A stretch of DNA of 43,834 bases, from contig JACREU010000078.1 in assembly GCA_016212705.1 (NCBI GenBank), positions 1 through 43,834 of the forward strand. Direction: 5' to 3'. Source of the stretch: Deltaproteobacteria bacterium. GTDB lineage: Bacteria; Desulfobacterota; GWC2-55-46. Below are positions 30,702-39,606 of this stretch, one piece after another. Under the pieces are notes generated by a model. It did no database searches, was not told the origin of the DNA, and was given only the letters and a program-made list of their open reading frames with translations. Within the stretch, counting starts at the first letter, position 1; every line of letters begins with the position of its first letter. Made by a program: the position numbers and the translations under genes.

Positions 30702-31880
30702 TCATTCAGGTATCATTATATCATGGTCCTCGAAGGACCCCAGTTCCGCGCCGGGATGGCAGGCGATGCAGTTGGACCGGCTTATGACAGACTTCCTCTT
30801 GAAGACCTCAGCGTCTATGTCCTCGTGTTTTGCCTTCCAATACGGCACGTCTGTTATCCTGTCAATGGCCGGAAGGTCCCTTAACGACCTCATGAGCTTT
30901 CTAGACGCCTCGGTCGTCGACCTCTCGGCAGAGGCGGAAAGGAGGAACCGACCTATCTCCTCCGATACAGCCGCGTCCAGCGTGACGGCCTCCCCGAAGT
31001 GGTCGTTAAGCCCCATCATCACCTTCTTCCATGAGCCGGCGGGCAGGAGTGTCGGGTGGAAGGCATTATGGCATCCGGCGCATTCCTCCATCCATGCGGC
31101 GTTGACTTTCATCACACTCGCGAACCCCTTATCATCCACGACATTCGGTTGCGGCATATGGATGAAGTCCGTCCTTCCGGCAGGCCTTAAGTATAAGAGA
31201 GCGAGCCCCCCCATAACTGCCACAACTACCAATACAATAAGCCTCAATACCGAGCGGACCTCGTGCGGCCCCATGTGAGAGACCCTCTCGGCGTATGTAT
31301 CCTCGTCCTCCTTTGTACCTGTGAACATCGAAAGGATTATATTTTCGCGCAGAAGAAAGTCGTGAAAGAGAGCCGCGCATACGTGCACTACCACTACGGC
31401 TATCGCGAGATCTGCGAGGAGCGTATGCGCAACCCTGGCGTTATACCCCGCGTCGAAACTGAAGACCCCTGCCCAGACGCCCCTGTTCTCCTCGCCTCCG
31501 TAGGTAACGATGCCGGAGATGGCGATTGAGGCGACCATGGCGAGCATAAAGAGCACAACCCATCCGACAGCCGGATTGTGGCCGAGAAATCTCGGCGGGT
31601 GGAGCCTTGCGGCTGAGGCGACATAGCCTCTTACCGACTGCCAGCCCTTGAGAAACCCTGAAAACCTCGCGAACCTGTTGCCGGCAAAACCCCATAGTAC
31701 CCTGAAGACCACGAACCCGAGGGCTATATAACCTAATGAGGTATGGAACTCAAGAAACCTGTCCCCATGGGAGCTTAAAAAGGCTCCCGCAAACACCGTT
31801 ACAAGAAGCCAGTGGAAGAGGCGCGTCGGTATGTCCCAGACATGAACTTTCAACGAATCGACCGTTTGCCCATTCGACAC
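30702..31880 (-). CDS. Cytochrome b561 fused to a diheme cytochrome c domain
   Basis: A 392-residue membrane protein. The first 200 residues are a four-helix cytochrome b561 domain (HVWDIPTRLFHW, FHTSLGYIALGFVVFRVLWGF). A further helix near residue 220 precedes a periplasmic DHC domain with CAGCH and CIACH heme motifs and the LLPAGSWKKVM and DVPYWKAKHEDI segments shared with the separate DHC protein. The single chain would carry electrons from the quinone pool to periplasmic hemes. The start is a GTG without a clear Shine-Dalgarno. It heads the operon with the SHP-like and DHC genes. Confidence 0.9.
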   Translation of the reverse strand: MSNGQTVDSLKVHVWDIPTRLFHWLLVTVFAGAFLSSHGDRFLEFHTSLGYIALGFVVFRVLWGFAGNRFARFSGFLKGWQSVRGYVASAARLHPPRFLGHNPAVGWVVLFMLAMVASIAISGIVTYGGEENRGVWAGVFSFDAGYNARVAHTLLADLAIAVVVVHVCAALFHDFLLRENIILSMFTGTKEDEDTYAERVSHMGPHEVRSVLRLIVLVVVAVMGGLALLYLRPAGRTDFIHMPQPNVVDDKGFASVMKVNAAWMEECAGCHNAFHPTLLPAGSWKKVMMGLNDHFGEAVTLDAAVSEEIGRFLLSASAERSTTEASRKLMRSLRDLPAIDRITDVPYWKAKHEDIDAEVFKRKSVISRSNCIACHPGAELGSFEDHDIMIPE

Positions 31881-32001
31881 CCATAATGGTTTGATTTTCC
31901 GACGGAAATCCGGAATTCACCAGCCGGGTGCAGTATAGCAAAGACTATGCCGCCAGTAAAGCATTTGGTATAAACGCCGTATTCTTTCATTTGCCGCTGA
32001 G

Positions 32002-32014
32002 GCGCGCGCGCGCG
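32002..32014. repeat. Alternating GC tract
   Basis: A 13-nt run of alternating G and C followed directly by six T, between the divergent cytochrome operon and the Zur-like gene. It could adopt Z-form or a short hairpin; nothing more can be said. Confidence 0.5.
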
Positions 32015-32126
32015 TTTTTTAACCCCCGCATATCTTATACCCTTGATGGAAATCCTAACCCCTTCATGATTAAAGCAAGATTAGAACATCGAAAAAAATT
32101 CGCGCCAGGCGGATTTAGATTGCTAT

Positions 32127-32141
32127 TGCAACTAAGTTGCA
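32127..32141. promoter_or_regulatory. Zur/Fur-type operator palindrome
   Basis: TGCAACT-A-AGTTGCA, a perfect 7+7 bp inverted repeat with a single central base, ending 14 nt before the ATG used for the Fur-family gene. Its place fits autoregulation of the zinc uptake operon by the encoded regulator. Confidence 0.6.
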
Positions 32142-32155
32142 TTAATATGCCTGCT

Positions 32156-32581
32156 ATGAAGGCGCTCGCGGACATACTCGCCGAGCTCTCGAGAGGGGGC
32201 TTCAGGATAACACGGGCCAGGAGGTCGATGATAGAGGTGCTCATCGGAAGCCGCCTACCCATCTCAGCCGAAGGGCTCCTCGCCTCGCTCATAAAACAGC
32301 GGGTCCCCGCCAACAAGACCACCGTTTACAGGGAGCTCAACTTTTTGAAGGAGCGCAAAATCGTCCAGGAGATACAGTTCCTGCACGAGCGCGTCAAAAG
32401 GTACGAGGTCGTCTTCGGGAGCCACCACCACCACCTCATCTGCATGGGGTGCAAGAGTGTCGAGGACGTCGAGCTCGATGGCGAGCTCGAGAAATATGAG
32501 CGCGATATAATGAAGTCCCGGGGGTTCAAGGTCCTGAACCACGCGCTCGAATTCATGGGACTTTGCGAGGCATGCAGGTAG
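32156..32581 (+). CDS. zur: Fur-family transcriptional regulator, probably Zur
   Basis: A 141-residue Fur-superfamily protein. A winged helix-turn-helix (ITRARRSMIEVLIGS ... TTVYRELNFLKERKI) is followed by the HHHH-containing metal segment and two CxxC pairs (CMGC and CEAC) of the structural zinc site. The open frame extends 76 codons upstream, but that part has no family similarity and overlaps the operator, so the ATG at 32156 was chosen (32147 is the alternative). It is followed after 4 nt by zinc-type ABC transporter genes, so zinc regulation is the best reading; iron or manganese is possible. Confidence 0.85.
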   Translation: MKALADILAELSRGGFRITRARRSMIEVLIGSRLPISAEGLLASLIKQRVPANKTTVYRELNFLKERKIVQEIQFLHERVKRYEVVFGSHHHHLICMGCKSVEDVELDGELEKYERDIMKSRGFKVLNHALEFMGLCEACR

Positions 32582-32585
32582 CCGT

Positions 32586-33278
32586 ATGAAAGTGCTGACA
32601 GTCAAAAACCTGAACGTCGAGTTCGGCGGGACCCGTGTCATCGAGGACCTGAACCTGGAAGTGGAGCAAGGCGAGGTCCTCGCCATAATCGGACCCAACG
32701 GGGCCGGCAAGACCGTCCTGATAAAATCGCTCATCGGCATCATCCCCCACAGGGGAGAGATAACATGGGCCCCTGGGGTTAAGACCGGCTATGTGCCCCA
32801 GAGGATGGACATTGAAACCGACATCCCGCTCACGGTCAAGGAGTTCTTCAGGCTCCGCGGCAGGCAGGCGACGGACGCGAAGATTGCGGAGACGCTCGAA
32901 TTCGTCCAGCTCGCCCCGGATATACTGAAAAAAGGCTTCGGCGAGATTTCCGTAGGGCAGAGACAGCGGGTGCTTGTCGCCTGGGCCGTCCTCGGGGCCC
33001 CTGATGTCCTCATATTCGACGAGCCGACGGCCGACATAGACATAGCCGGACAGGAATCCATCTACAAGATGCTCTACAACCTCCAGAAGAACATCGGGCT
33101 TACCGTTATACTCGTCTCGCACGACCTGAACGTCGTCTACAAGCACGCGCAGACTGTCCTTTGCCTCAACAAAAAAAACCTCTGCTTCGGCGCGCCCAAG
33201 GAAGTATTGAGCTCCGAGCAGATACTTGCCCTCTACGGCGGCGAGGGCGCGTTCTTCCACCACAGGCACGAGACTTAA
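32586..33278 (+). CDS. znuC: Metal (zinc-type) ABC transporter ATPase
   Basis: A 230-residue ABC ATPase of the manganese/zinc uptake family. Walker A is GPNGAGKT, the signature is EISVGQRQRV (slightly off LSGGQ), Walker B is DVLIFDEPTADID, and the switch His lies in VSHDLNVV. It powers the permease encoded 5 nt downstream. It lies 4 nt after the Zur-like gene in the same unit. The gene name follows the context; an Mn or Fe transporter of the same family cannot be ruled out. Confidence 0.9.
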   Translation: MKVLTVKNLNVEFGGTRVIEDLNLEVEQGEVLAIIGPNGAGKTVLIKSLIGIIPHRGEITWAPGVKTGYVPQRMDIETDIPLTVKEFFRLRGRQATDAKIAETLEFVQLAPDILKKGFGEISVGQRQRVLVAWAVLGAPDVLIFDEPTADIDIAGQESIYKMLYNLQKNIGLTVILVSHDLNVVYKHAQTVLCLNKKNLCFGAPKEVLSSEQILALYGGEGAFFHHRHET

Positions 33279-33283
33279 ACACT

Positions 33284-34072
33284 ATGGAAAACATCCTGCT
33301 CCCGATGATAGTAGCGGCATTCGTCGCCGCGAGCGCGTCCCTCCTCGGATCATTCGCCATACTCAAGAGGATGGCCCTCGTGGGCGACGCCCTCTCGCAC
33401 GTGGCCCTGCCGGGCATGGCGCTCGCCCTCCTCTTCCGGTTCAACCCGTTCATCGGCGCGGTAGCGTTTCTCTTTGTAACGGTCGTCGGCATCTGGGTCG
33501 TCGAGTACAGGAGCTCCCTTTCGCTCGACACCATAGTCGGGGTCTTTTTTACGGCGTCGCTCGCGGCAGGCGCCCTTGTGATGCCCGAGCACGACCTCAT
33601 AGAGGCGCTCTTCGGGAACATCACGGAGCTTACTCTTTCCGAATCGGTCTTCTCTATCGCGCTCTCGGTCTTCCTGATCGGCCTCATCCTCTCCATATAC
33701 AAGAAACTCGCGCTCAACATGGTCTCAGAGGAGATAGCTCAATCCATCGGCATAAGGAACAGGATGCTCGAGTTCGTCTATCTCCTCTCCTTCGCCCTTG
33801 CCGTGGCTCTCGGCATAAGGTTCGTTGGGGCGCTCCTCATGGGTTCGCTCGTCATAATACCGGCGGCCTCAGCCAAGAACGTCGCCCGGTCGCTACGCTC
33901 CTTCATGGCCGCCTCCGTCGTATTCGGGGTCCTGGCCGCGTCCGCGGGCATATACGTCTCCCACCTCTACTCCATGACCCCTGGGCCGATATTCATCATG
34001 ATAAGCTCCGCGATATTCCTTGCGACCCTCATCATACGCCAGGTCCGCAGACCCCTCGGCCGCGCCTCATGA
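33284..34072 (+). CDS. znuB: Metal (zinc-type) ABC transporter permease
   Basis: A 262-residue ABC-3 family membrane permease with about eight helices. The start LLPMIVAAFVAASASLLGSFAILKR and the ALVGDALSHVALPG coupling motif are characteristic. The ATG at 33284 is 5 nt after the ATPase stop; a long out-of-context N-terminal extension overlapping the ATPase gene was rejected. No solute-binding protein (ZnuA) gene is in the window, so the receptor must be encoded elsewhere. A hairpin begins at its stop codon. Confidence 0.9.
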   Translation: MENILLPMIVAAFVAASASLLGSFAILKRMALVGDALSHVALPGMALALLFRFNPFIGAVAFLFVTVVGIWVVEYRSSLSLDTIVGVFFTASLAAGALVMPEHDLIEALFGNITELTLSESVFSIALSVFLIGLILSIYKKLALNMVSEEIAQSIGIRNRMLEFVYLLSFALAVALGIRFVGALLMGSLVIIPAASAKNVARSLRSFMAASVVFGVLAASAGIYVSHLYSMTPGPIFIMISSAIFLATLIIRQVRRPLGRAS

Positions 34073-34104
34073 CAATGCCGGGGAGAGACGCCGGGGCCTT
34101 GTCA
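34070..34104 (+). terminator. Possible terminator after the zinc operon
   Basis: TGACAATGCC at 34070 pairs, with one mismatch, with GGCCTTGTCA ending at 34104. The loop is GC-rich and only ACTTTAA follows, so T-run support is poor. Confidence 0.3.
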
Positions 34105-34138
34105 CTTTAAACGGCCGCCTGGCAACGGATGGCGGAAT

Positions 34139-36862
34139 TCAACCGGCTACGCCAGGGTTCATGTAGACCCTGGCGTCGAGGGCGATGACTCCGTTGCCAT
34201 CTTCGAGCACGAGCAGGGGGTTTATCTCTATCTGGTCTATCTCGGGAAAGTCCTCGACAAGGGACGAGAACCGCAGGAGCGCCTCTTTCAACGCCATTAT
34301 GTCCCCAGGAGGCCTTCCGCGGTAGCCCTGGAGGAGCGGCAGGCTCTTTAGCTCCCGGAGCATCCTGTCGGTGTCGGCGTCCCTCAAGGGGTGTATGGAG
34401 AAGGCCACGTCTTTTAAAAGCTCCACGGAGACGCCTCCGAGCCCGATCATGACGAGCGGGCCGAAGAGCGGGTCCTGGGACATGCCTACTATCATCTCCT
34501 GACCTCCCTTTGCCATTCGCTGGAGTATTACGCCGTCGGTCTCCCCCGCGAACCCGGCGGACTCGACCTTTAAAAGCATCATCGAGAAAGCCCTTTTCAC
34601 GTCTTCGGCGTCTCTCAAATCCACGGCTATGCCTCCGACGTCGGTCTTGTGCGCTATGCGCGACGAGCGTATCTTCATGACGACCGGGTAGCCGAGCCTG
34701 TCCGCCGCGAGGGCCGCCTCGTCGGCGGACCTCGCGACAAGCGTTTCGGCCGCCGTTATCCCGTACTCGCGGAGGAGCCCTATCGCCTCCTCCGGCATGA
34801 GCCAGCCCTTCCTTTTCAATATCTCCCGCACCGGGGCCTTTCCGCGTATCTTATCCGCGTCTATCTCAGGGAACCTTACTATTGTCCCCTCATCCATCTC
34901 CCTGTACTGCGAGTAGTTGTATGCGAGAGACAACGCCTGGACCGCGGCCTCCGGAAAGATAAAGGGCCGGAGCGGGCGCTTCGCGCTCTTTCTTATCTCG
35001 CCAAGCGCGGACTCCGACATCATGAAGCACGTGATGACGGGTTTGTCCCCCATGTAGCTTGACAACGCCTCTCCGACGGCCTCGGCGACATCCTCCGGCC
35101 TTGTGACGAGCGGAGGGATATAGATGACGATGATGGAATCTATATCCGGGTCCCCGAGCATTATGGAAAGCGCCTTTTTGAACGACTCCGGCGGCGCCGT
35201 GGCTATCATGTCCACGGGGTTCGTCACAGCCGCGGCCTTAGGAAGGAACTCTCTAAGCTTCCTCTGCGTCCCGTCGGATAACGGCGTGACTTTAAGCCCC
35301 AGCCCCTCGCAGGCGTCCGCCGCGAGCACCCCGGGCCCCCCGGCGTTCGTCAGTATCCCGACCCTCGGCCCGCGGGGAAGGGGCTGGTGCGTAAGTATAT
35401 CGGCGGCGTTGAACATCTCTTCGATAGTCGTGACCCTTATTACGCCTGCGTGCCTGAAGAGCGCGTCGACCGCGACGTCGGATGCCGCGAGCGCCCCTGT
35501 GTGGGATGTAGCCGCCGCGGCCCCGGCCCTGGACCTACCGGCCTTTACGGCGATTATCGGTTTCCTGCGCGAGACCCTCCTCGCTATGCGCCCGAACTTC
35601 TTCGCCTCTCCGAACGACTCCTGGTAAAGGACTATGACGTCGGTATTCGCGTCGTCCTCCCAGTAATCGAGGAGGTCGTTAGTCGAGATGTCGATCCTGT
35701 TTCCAAAACTCACGAAGCTCGAAATGCCGAGGTTTATGGACCTCGCCCGGTCGAGGAGGGCGAGCCCCAAAGCGCCGCTCTGGGAGCCTATGGAGAGGTT
35801 GCCTGAAGGCGGCGTCACGGGGGAGAACGTCGCGTTCAGCCGGACGTCCGGGTTGTTGTTCAGTATCCCGAGGCAGTTGGGGCCTATGACCCTCATGCCG
35901 TAGGAGAGGACCTTCTCCCGGAGTTCCCTCTCCAGCCCCCTCCCCTCGGCGCCCGACTCCCCGAACCCGGCGCTGATAATGACAAGCCCGGCAACGCTTT
36001 TCTTCGCGCACTCGTCCACGACACTCAGCACCTGCTCCGCCGGGACCACGACTATGGCGATATCGACGTCTCCCGGGCAATCAAGCACCGTCGGGTAAGC
36101 GAGCACGCCGGCGATAGACTCCGCCTTGGGGTTTACCGGGAGCGCCACGCCGTTGAAGCCGTCTTTAAGCAGGTTCCTGAAGAGGGCGCCGCCAACGGAC
36201 TCCGGGTTTCGGGACGCGCCTACTACCGCGACCCTCCTCGGGCAGAGGAGCCTTTTAACGCCCGCGCTCCTCGCGATATGGTCCCTCTGCGCCTGTCTCT
36301 TTTCGTACTCCTCCTGGTCCTTCAAATCTATCGTTATGGAATAGACGCCCGAGGAAAACCTTTTCCTGAGCCTGAAACCGCTCTCTTCAAAGACCTCCAG
36401 CATCCGGGTGTTCTCCTGGAGGACCTGCGCCTCGAACGCGGCGATGTTGAATTTAGCCGCCGCTCTGGAGAGCTCCTCGATGAGTATCGTGCCTACGCCC
36501 CTCATCTGGATGTTGTCCTCGACGGTAAAGGCGACCTCGGCGGTCCTCTTGTCCGGGAGCATGTCCCACCTGCCGACCGCGAGTATCCGCTCGGAGTCGG
36601 CCTCGCCGACCGTGGCCACATATGCGTACCTCTGGGGAGGCGTTACCTCGGTAAAGTACTTTAGCTCTTCCTCGGTTATGGATTCTTTAGCGTACTGGAA
36701 CCGCAAGTACCGCGTGTGCGGGCTCAGCCTGTAGAAGAAACCCTCAAGCCTTTTTTTATCATCCGGCCTTATGGGCCTGACCCTGAGGCTCTGGCCGCTC
36801 CTTAAGATCACCTCTATGCTTTCAGACCCCTCTTCCCGGACTATCTTTTTTTCGACGGCCAT
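34139..36862 (-). CDS. GNAT acetyltransferase fused to ADP-forming acyl-CoA synthetase
   Basis: A 907-residue fusion. Residues about 25-180 are a GNAT acyltransferase domain (VRPIRPDD, IQMRGVGTILIEEL). A CoA-binding domain (VAVVGASRNPESVGG), a succinyl-CoA-ligase-like domain and a C-terminal ATP-grasp domain follow. The phosphohistidine site of ADP-forming acyl-CoA synthetases is intact: His454 in TSHTGALA. The related protein acetyltransferases PatZ/Pat have the GNAT domain at the C-terminus and, from memory, lack this histidine. This version may therefore keep synthetase activity besides protein or small-molecule acylation. GGAGGCGG precedes the ATG. It is divergent from the rRNA methyltransferase gene. 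Confidence 0.9.
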   Translation of the reverse strand: MAVEKKIVREEGSESIEVILRSGQSLRVRPIRPDDKKRLEGFFYRLSPHTRYLRFQYAKESITEEELKYFTEVTPPQRYAYVATVGEADSERILAVGRWDMLPDKRTAEVAFTVEDNIQMRGVGTILIEELSRAAAKFNIAAFEAQVLQENTRMLEVFEESGFRLRKRFSSGVYSITIDLKDQEEYEKRQAQRDHIARSAGVKRLLCPRRVAVVGASRNPESVGGALFRNLLKDGFNGVALPVNPKAESIAGVLAYPTVLDCPGDVDIAIVVVPAEQVLSVVDECAKKSVAGLVIISAGFGESGAEGRGLERELREKVLSYGMRVIGPNCLGILNNNPDVRLNATFSPVTPPSGNLSIGSQSGALGLALLDRARSINLGISSFVSFGNRIDISTNDLLDYWEDDANTDVIVLYQESFGEAKKFGRIARRVSRRKPIIAVKAGRSRAGAAAATSHTGALAASDVAVDALFRHAGVIRVTTIEEMFNAADILTHQPLPRGPRVGILTNAGGPGVLAADACEGLGLKVTPLSDGTQRKLREFLPKAAAVTNPVDMIATAPPESFKKALSIMLGDPDIDSIIVIYIPPLVTRPEDVAEAVGEALSSYMGDKPVITCFMMSESALGEIRKSAKRPLRPFIFPEAAVQALSLAYNYSQYREMDEGTIVRFPEIDADKIRGKAPVREILKRKGWLMPEEAIGLLREYGITAAETLVARSADEAALAADRLGYPVVMKIRSSRIAHKTDVGGIAVDLRDAEDVKRAFSMMLLKVESAGFAGETDGVILQRMAKGGQEMIVGMSQDPLFGPLVMIGLGGVSVELLKDVAFSIHPLRDADTDRMLRELKSLPLLQGYRGRPPGDIMALKEALLRFSSLVEDFPEIDQIEINPLLVLEDGNGVIALDARVYMNPGVAG

Positions 36863-36935
36863 CTCCGCCTCCAGTTTGGAATGAATGATATTATATCCGA
36901 TTCGCGCGCCTTATGGGGGTTCCATATAAAAAGGC

Positions 36936-36963
36936 TTGAGTATACGGGTGTCTCGTCTATAAT
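36936..36963 (+). promoter_or_regulatory. Sigma-70 promoter of the rRNA methyltransferase gene
   Basis: TTGAGT (36936-36941), 16-nt spacer, perfect TATAAT (36958-36963), 24 nt before the ATG. Confidence 0.65.
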
Positions 36964-36987
36964 GTACCATCGATTGGAGGTAATCAA

Positions 36988-38151
36988 ATGGAGACAGCCA
37001 TTTTAAGAAGGACATCGAGGATACTCGCGGGGCACCTGTGGGTCTTCTCGAACGAGCTCGTCGGTAGCCCCAAGAGGCTCGCCCCCGGCTCGCTCGTCGA
37101 GTTAAGGGACATGAAGGACGCGTTCCTCGGCATCGGCTACGCTAACCCGCATTCGCTCATCGCGGTGAGGATACTTACAAGGGTAAAAGAGGAGATAGAC
37201 GGCGCCTTTTTCGTAAAAAGGATAAGGGCCGCGCTCGACTTGAGAAAGAGGTTCGTAAAGGATACCGACGCCTTCAGGGCCGTATTCAGCGAGAGCGACG
37301 GACTGCCCGGGCTTATAGTGGACAAGTACGGGGACACTCTCTCCATACAGTTCTCGACCTTGGGCATGGAGGCGCAGGCTGTACTCGTCATCGCGGCGCT
37401 CGAAGAGGTCTTTGAACCCAAGACCATAGTCCTCAGGAACGACGCCTCCATCAGGACGCTCGAAGGGCTGAACATGGAGAAGAAGGTCGTAAAGGGTAGC
37501 CTTGAGACCCTTCCAGTCATAAAAGAGCGCGGGACGGTCTTCGAGGTCGACCCAATGGCGGGCCAGAAGACCGGGTTTTTCCTCGACCAGGCAGAGAACA
37601 GGGAGGCGTTCAAGGCATTGGTAAGCAACGGCAAGGCGCTCGACCTCTTCTGCTACACAGGGGCATGGGCGATAAAGCTCGCCGAGGCGGGCTCTGATGT
37701 AACAGGGGTGGATTCGTCGGAAACGGCGGTCAAACAGGCCGAGAGGAACGCTCTGCTCAACAACCTGTCTAAAAAGTGCTCCTTTATCCGCTCGGACGTA
37801 TTCGAGTTCGTAAAGGCTGAGGTTGCGAAAGGCTCTCGTTACGACGCCATAGTCCTCGACCCCCCGGCGTTCGTAAAATCAAAGGCCAATATAAAGGAAG
37901 GGCTCAAGGCCTACAGGGAATCGAACGCCTCGTGCATGAAGCTCTTAAAAGAGGGCGGCCTATTCGCCACTTCCTCGTGCTCGTTCCACGTGGACAGGCT
38001 CACGTTCCTTGATATGCTCCGGTCTGCCGCGCGGGACGCCGGAAAAACCGGACGCATACTCGAGGTCCGCTCACAGGCAAAGGACCATCCTGTCGCGCTC
38101 GCGGTGCCGGAGACGGAGTACCTGAAATGCGTGATAATGGCTGTAAATTAA
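36988..38151 (+). CDS. rlmI: RlmI-like class I SAM-dependent 23S rRNA methyltransferase
   Basis: A 387-residue protein with an N-terminal PUA-like domain (HLWVFSNELVG), a central RlmI-type domain and a Rossmann methyltransferase. The SAM-binding motif is LDLFCYTGAWAIKLAEAG, the motif IV segment is LDPPAFVKSK, and the catalytic cysteine is in TSSCSFHV. E. coli RlmI makes m5C1962 in 23S rRNA; that specificity is by family. GGAGGT lies 7 nt before the ATG, with a good promoter upstream. A dispersed repeat follows the stop. Confidence 0.9.
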   Translation: METAILRRTSRILAGHLWVFSNELVGSPKRLAPGSLVELRDMKDAFLGIGYANPHSLIAVRILTRVKEEIDGAFFVKRIRAALDLRKRFVKDTDAFRAVFSESDGLPGLIVDKYGDTLSIQFSTLGMEAQAVLVIAALEEVFEPKTIVLRNDASIRTLEGLNMEKKVVKGSLETLPVIKERGTVFEVDPMAGQKTGFFLDQAENREAFKALVSNGKALDLFCYTGAWAIKLAEAGSDVTGVDSSETAVKQAERNALLNNLSKKCSFIRSDVFEFVKAEVAKGSRYDAIVLDPPAFVKSKANIKEGLKAYRESNASCMKLLKEGGLFATSSCSFHVDRLTFLDMLRSAARDAGKTGRILEVRSQAKDHPVALAVPETEYLKCVIMAVN

Positions 38152-38203
38152 AACACGACCTCCCGTAAGCCCCTCCTTGTAAAGGAGACCTTTGCATAAG
38201 ACG

Positions 38204-38291
38204 CTGGATTCCCGCTTTAAGCACGCGGGAATGACAGAATTATAATGTTTTTTTGTTACGTCATTCCCGAGGACTTTTATCGGGAATCCAG
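38204..38291. repeat. Dispersed hairpin repeat
   Basis: Two hairpin units in opposite orientation (CTGGATTCCCG...CGGGAATGAC and GTCATTCCCG...CGGGAATCCAG) around an AT-rich centre, forming an 88-nt near-palindrome. Repeats of this ATTCCCG type are common in scattered copies in bacterial genomes. It lies between convergent genes and may help end both transcripts. Confidence 0.65.
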
Positions 38292-38321
38292 TCCACACCT
38301 GGACAACCTCGTCCTTACCGC

Positions 38322-39575
38322 TTACCTTATCAGTGCAAACCAAACCCAGTAAACAAAGACATTTATCGCCGTAAGCGGCACGCCTGCCTTCGCGAACTCG
38401 AAAAATGTAATCGTATGCCCCCTTTTCTCCGCGTTCTGTATGACGATGACGTTGGACGCGGCCCCGAGTATGAAGAGGTTCCCGGCTATCGTCGAGCCTG
38501 CCGCAAGGGCCATGAGCGCCGCTTCATTTGCCCCGAGGTGGTTAAGCACAGGGAGATAGAGCGCCACGAAAGGGACGTTGGAGAGGACCTGGCTTAAGGT
38601 GACGGACAAGGCGAGTATAAGGCCCGGCGAGGCGAGATCGAGGTTTTGAGACGCTATCAACGGCTGTATAACCCCTGCCCTCCAGACGCTCTCCATCAAG
38701 ATAAAAAGCGCGGCGAAGAAGACAAGCGTCGGCCAGTCTATCGACCTCAATATCTCGCCCCTCCGCCTGCTTAATATAATAACAGGCATGGCCGCGGCCA
38801 CGGCTATATAAGTGAGCCGGAAGTCGAACGCGTTGCCGAGCGCGAAGGAGGCGGCCTTGAGTACGGCCATCGCCAGGATTATCATCAGGGAGAGCCTGGC
38901 GAGACCGGCGAGGGATGAGTCCCCTATCTCTTCCCTGACCGACGATATCTCGTTCTCACTGAAGTGCCTTCGATAGACGGCCTTAAGCACATAAAAGGCG
39001 ATGACAAGGTTTAATGCCGTAGGCAGGGCGAGGTATTTGAAGAACGTCGCGAACGGCGCGGCCACTGGGCCGTTTATCGCCACAAGCAGGTTCTGGGGGT
39101 TCCCTATGGGGCTTGCGACACTTCCGATCGTCGTGGCAAAACAGACGGTCAGGAGGAGCAGTTTACAGTTTATCCTGTATTTTTCGGCGATGAAGACGGC
39201 GAGCGGCGTGCCAATGACCGCAAGGGTGTCGTTCATGAGCAAGGCTGAGAGCCCGCCGATGACGAAGAGCATCGAGAAGACGAGCGCGCCGGGGCTCCTT
39301 GCGTGTCTGAACGCGTCGTGGGAGATGTGATAGAGATACCCGCTCCGTATGAGCGCTTCACCTACGACGAACATCCCGAAAAGGAATACCATCACGTCAA
39401 GGTCTATGGCCTTGACGGCGTCCCCTGGCGCAATAGAGCCCGACGCCACGACGATTACCGCGCCTCCGGCCATTATCTGCCAGATTTTCAGGCGGAGCGT
39501 CCCTATCTGCCTTACGGCTATGAGGAGAAAAACAACGAAGAGGACAAAGACGGGGAAGTAGCCTGAAGGAAGCAT
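38322..39575 (-). CDS. ArsB/NhaD/SLC13-type anion or sodium-proton permease
   Basis: A 417-residue polytopic protein with ten to twelve predicted helices. The block ASPIGNPQNLLVA and the MNDTLAVIGTPL segment are characteristic of the ion-transporter superfamily that includes ArsB, NhaD and CitM. No arsenic genes are nearby, and the motif alone does not give the ion. It lies 31 nt downstream of the metallophosphoesterase gene on the same strand, which may be a shared transcript. Confidence 0.85.
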   Translation of the reverse strand: MLPSGYFPVFVLFVVFLLIAVRQIGTLRLKIWQIMAGGAVIVVASGSIAPGDAVKAIDLDVMVFLFGMFVVGEALIRSGYLYHISHDAFRHARSPGALVFSMLFVIGGLSALLMNDTLAVIGTPLAVFIAEKYRINCKLLLLTVCFATTIGSVASPIGNPQNLLVAINGPVAAPFATFFKYLALPTALNLVIAFYVLKAVYRRHFSENEISSVREEIGDSSLAGLARLSLMIILAMAVLKAASFALGNAFDFRLTYIAVAAAMPVIILSRRRGEILRSIDWPTLVFFAALFILMESVWRAGVIQPLIASQNLDLASPGLILALSVTLSQVLSNVPFVALYLPVLNHLGANEAALMALAAGSTIAGNLFILGAASNVIVIQNAEKRGHTITFFEFAKAGVPLTAINVFVYWVWFALIR

Positions 39576-39606
39576 TGCAAGGGCCTTAAAAGATATCGGG
39601 GGAGCG

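Noticed and set aside
31928-32155. 76-codon N-terminal extension of the Fur-family gene
   Set aside because: It crosses the operator palindrome and the GC tract and has no similarity to Fur proteins, which begin near the ATG at 32156.
33226-34110. 294-codon frame overlapping the ATPase and permease genes
   Set aside because: It is out of frame with the clear ABC permease, rich in Arg, Pro and His, and has no recognisable domain.
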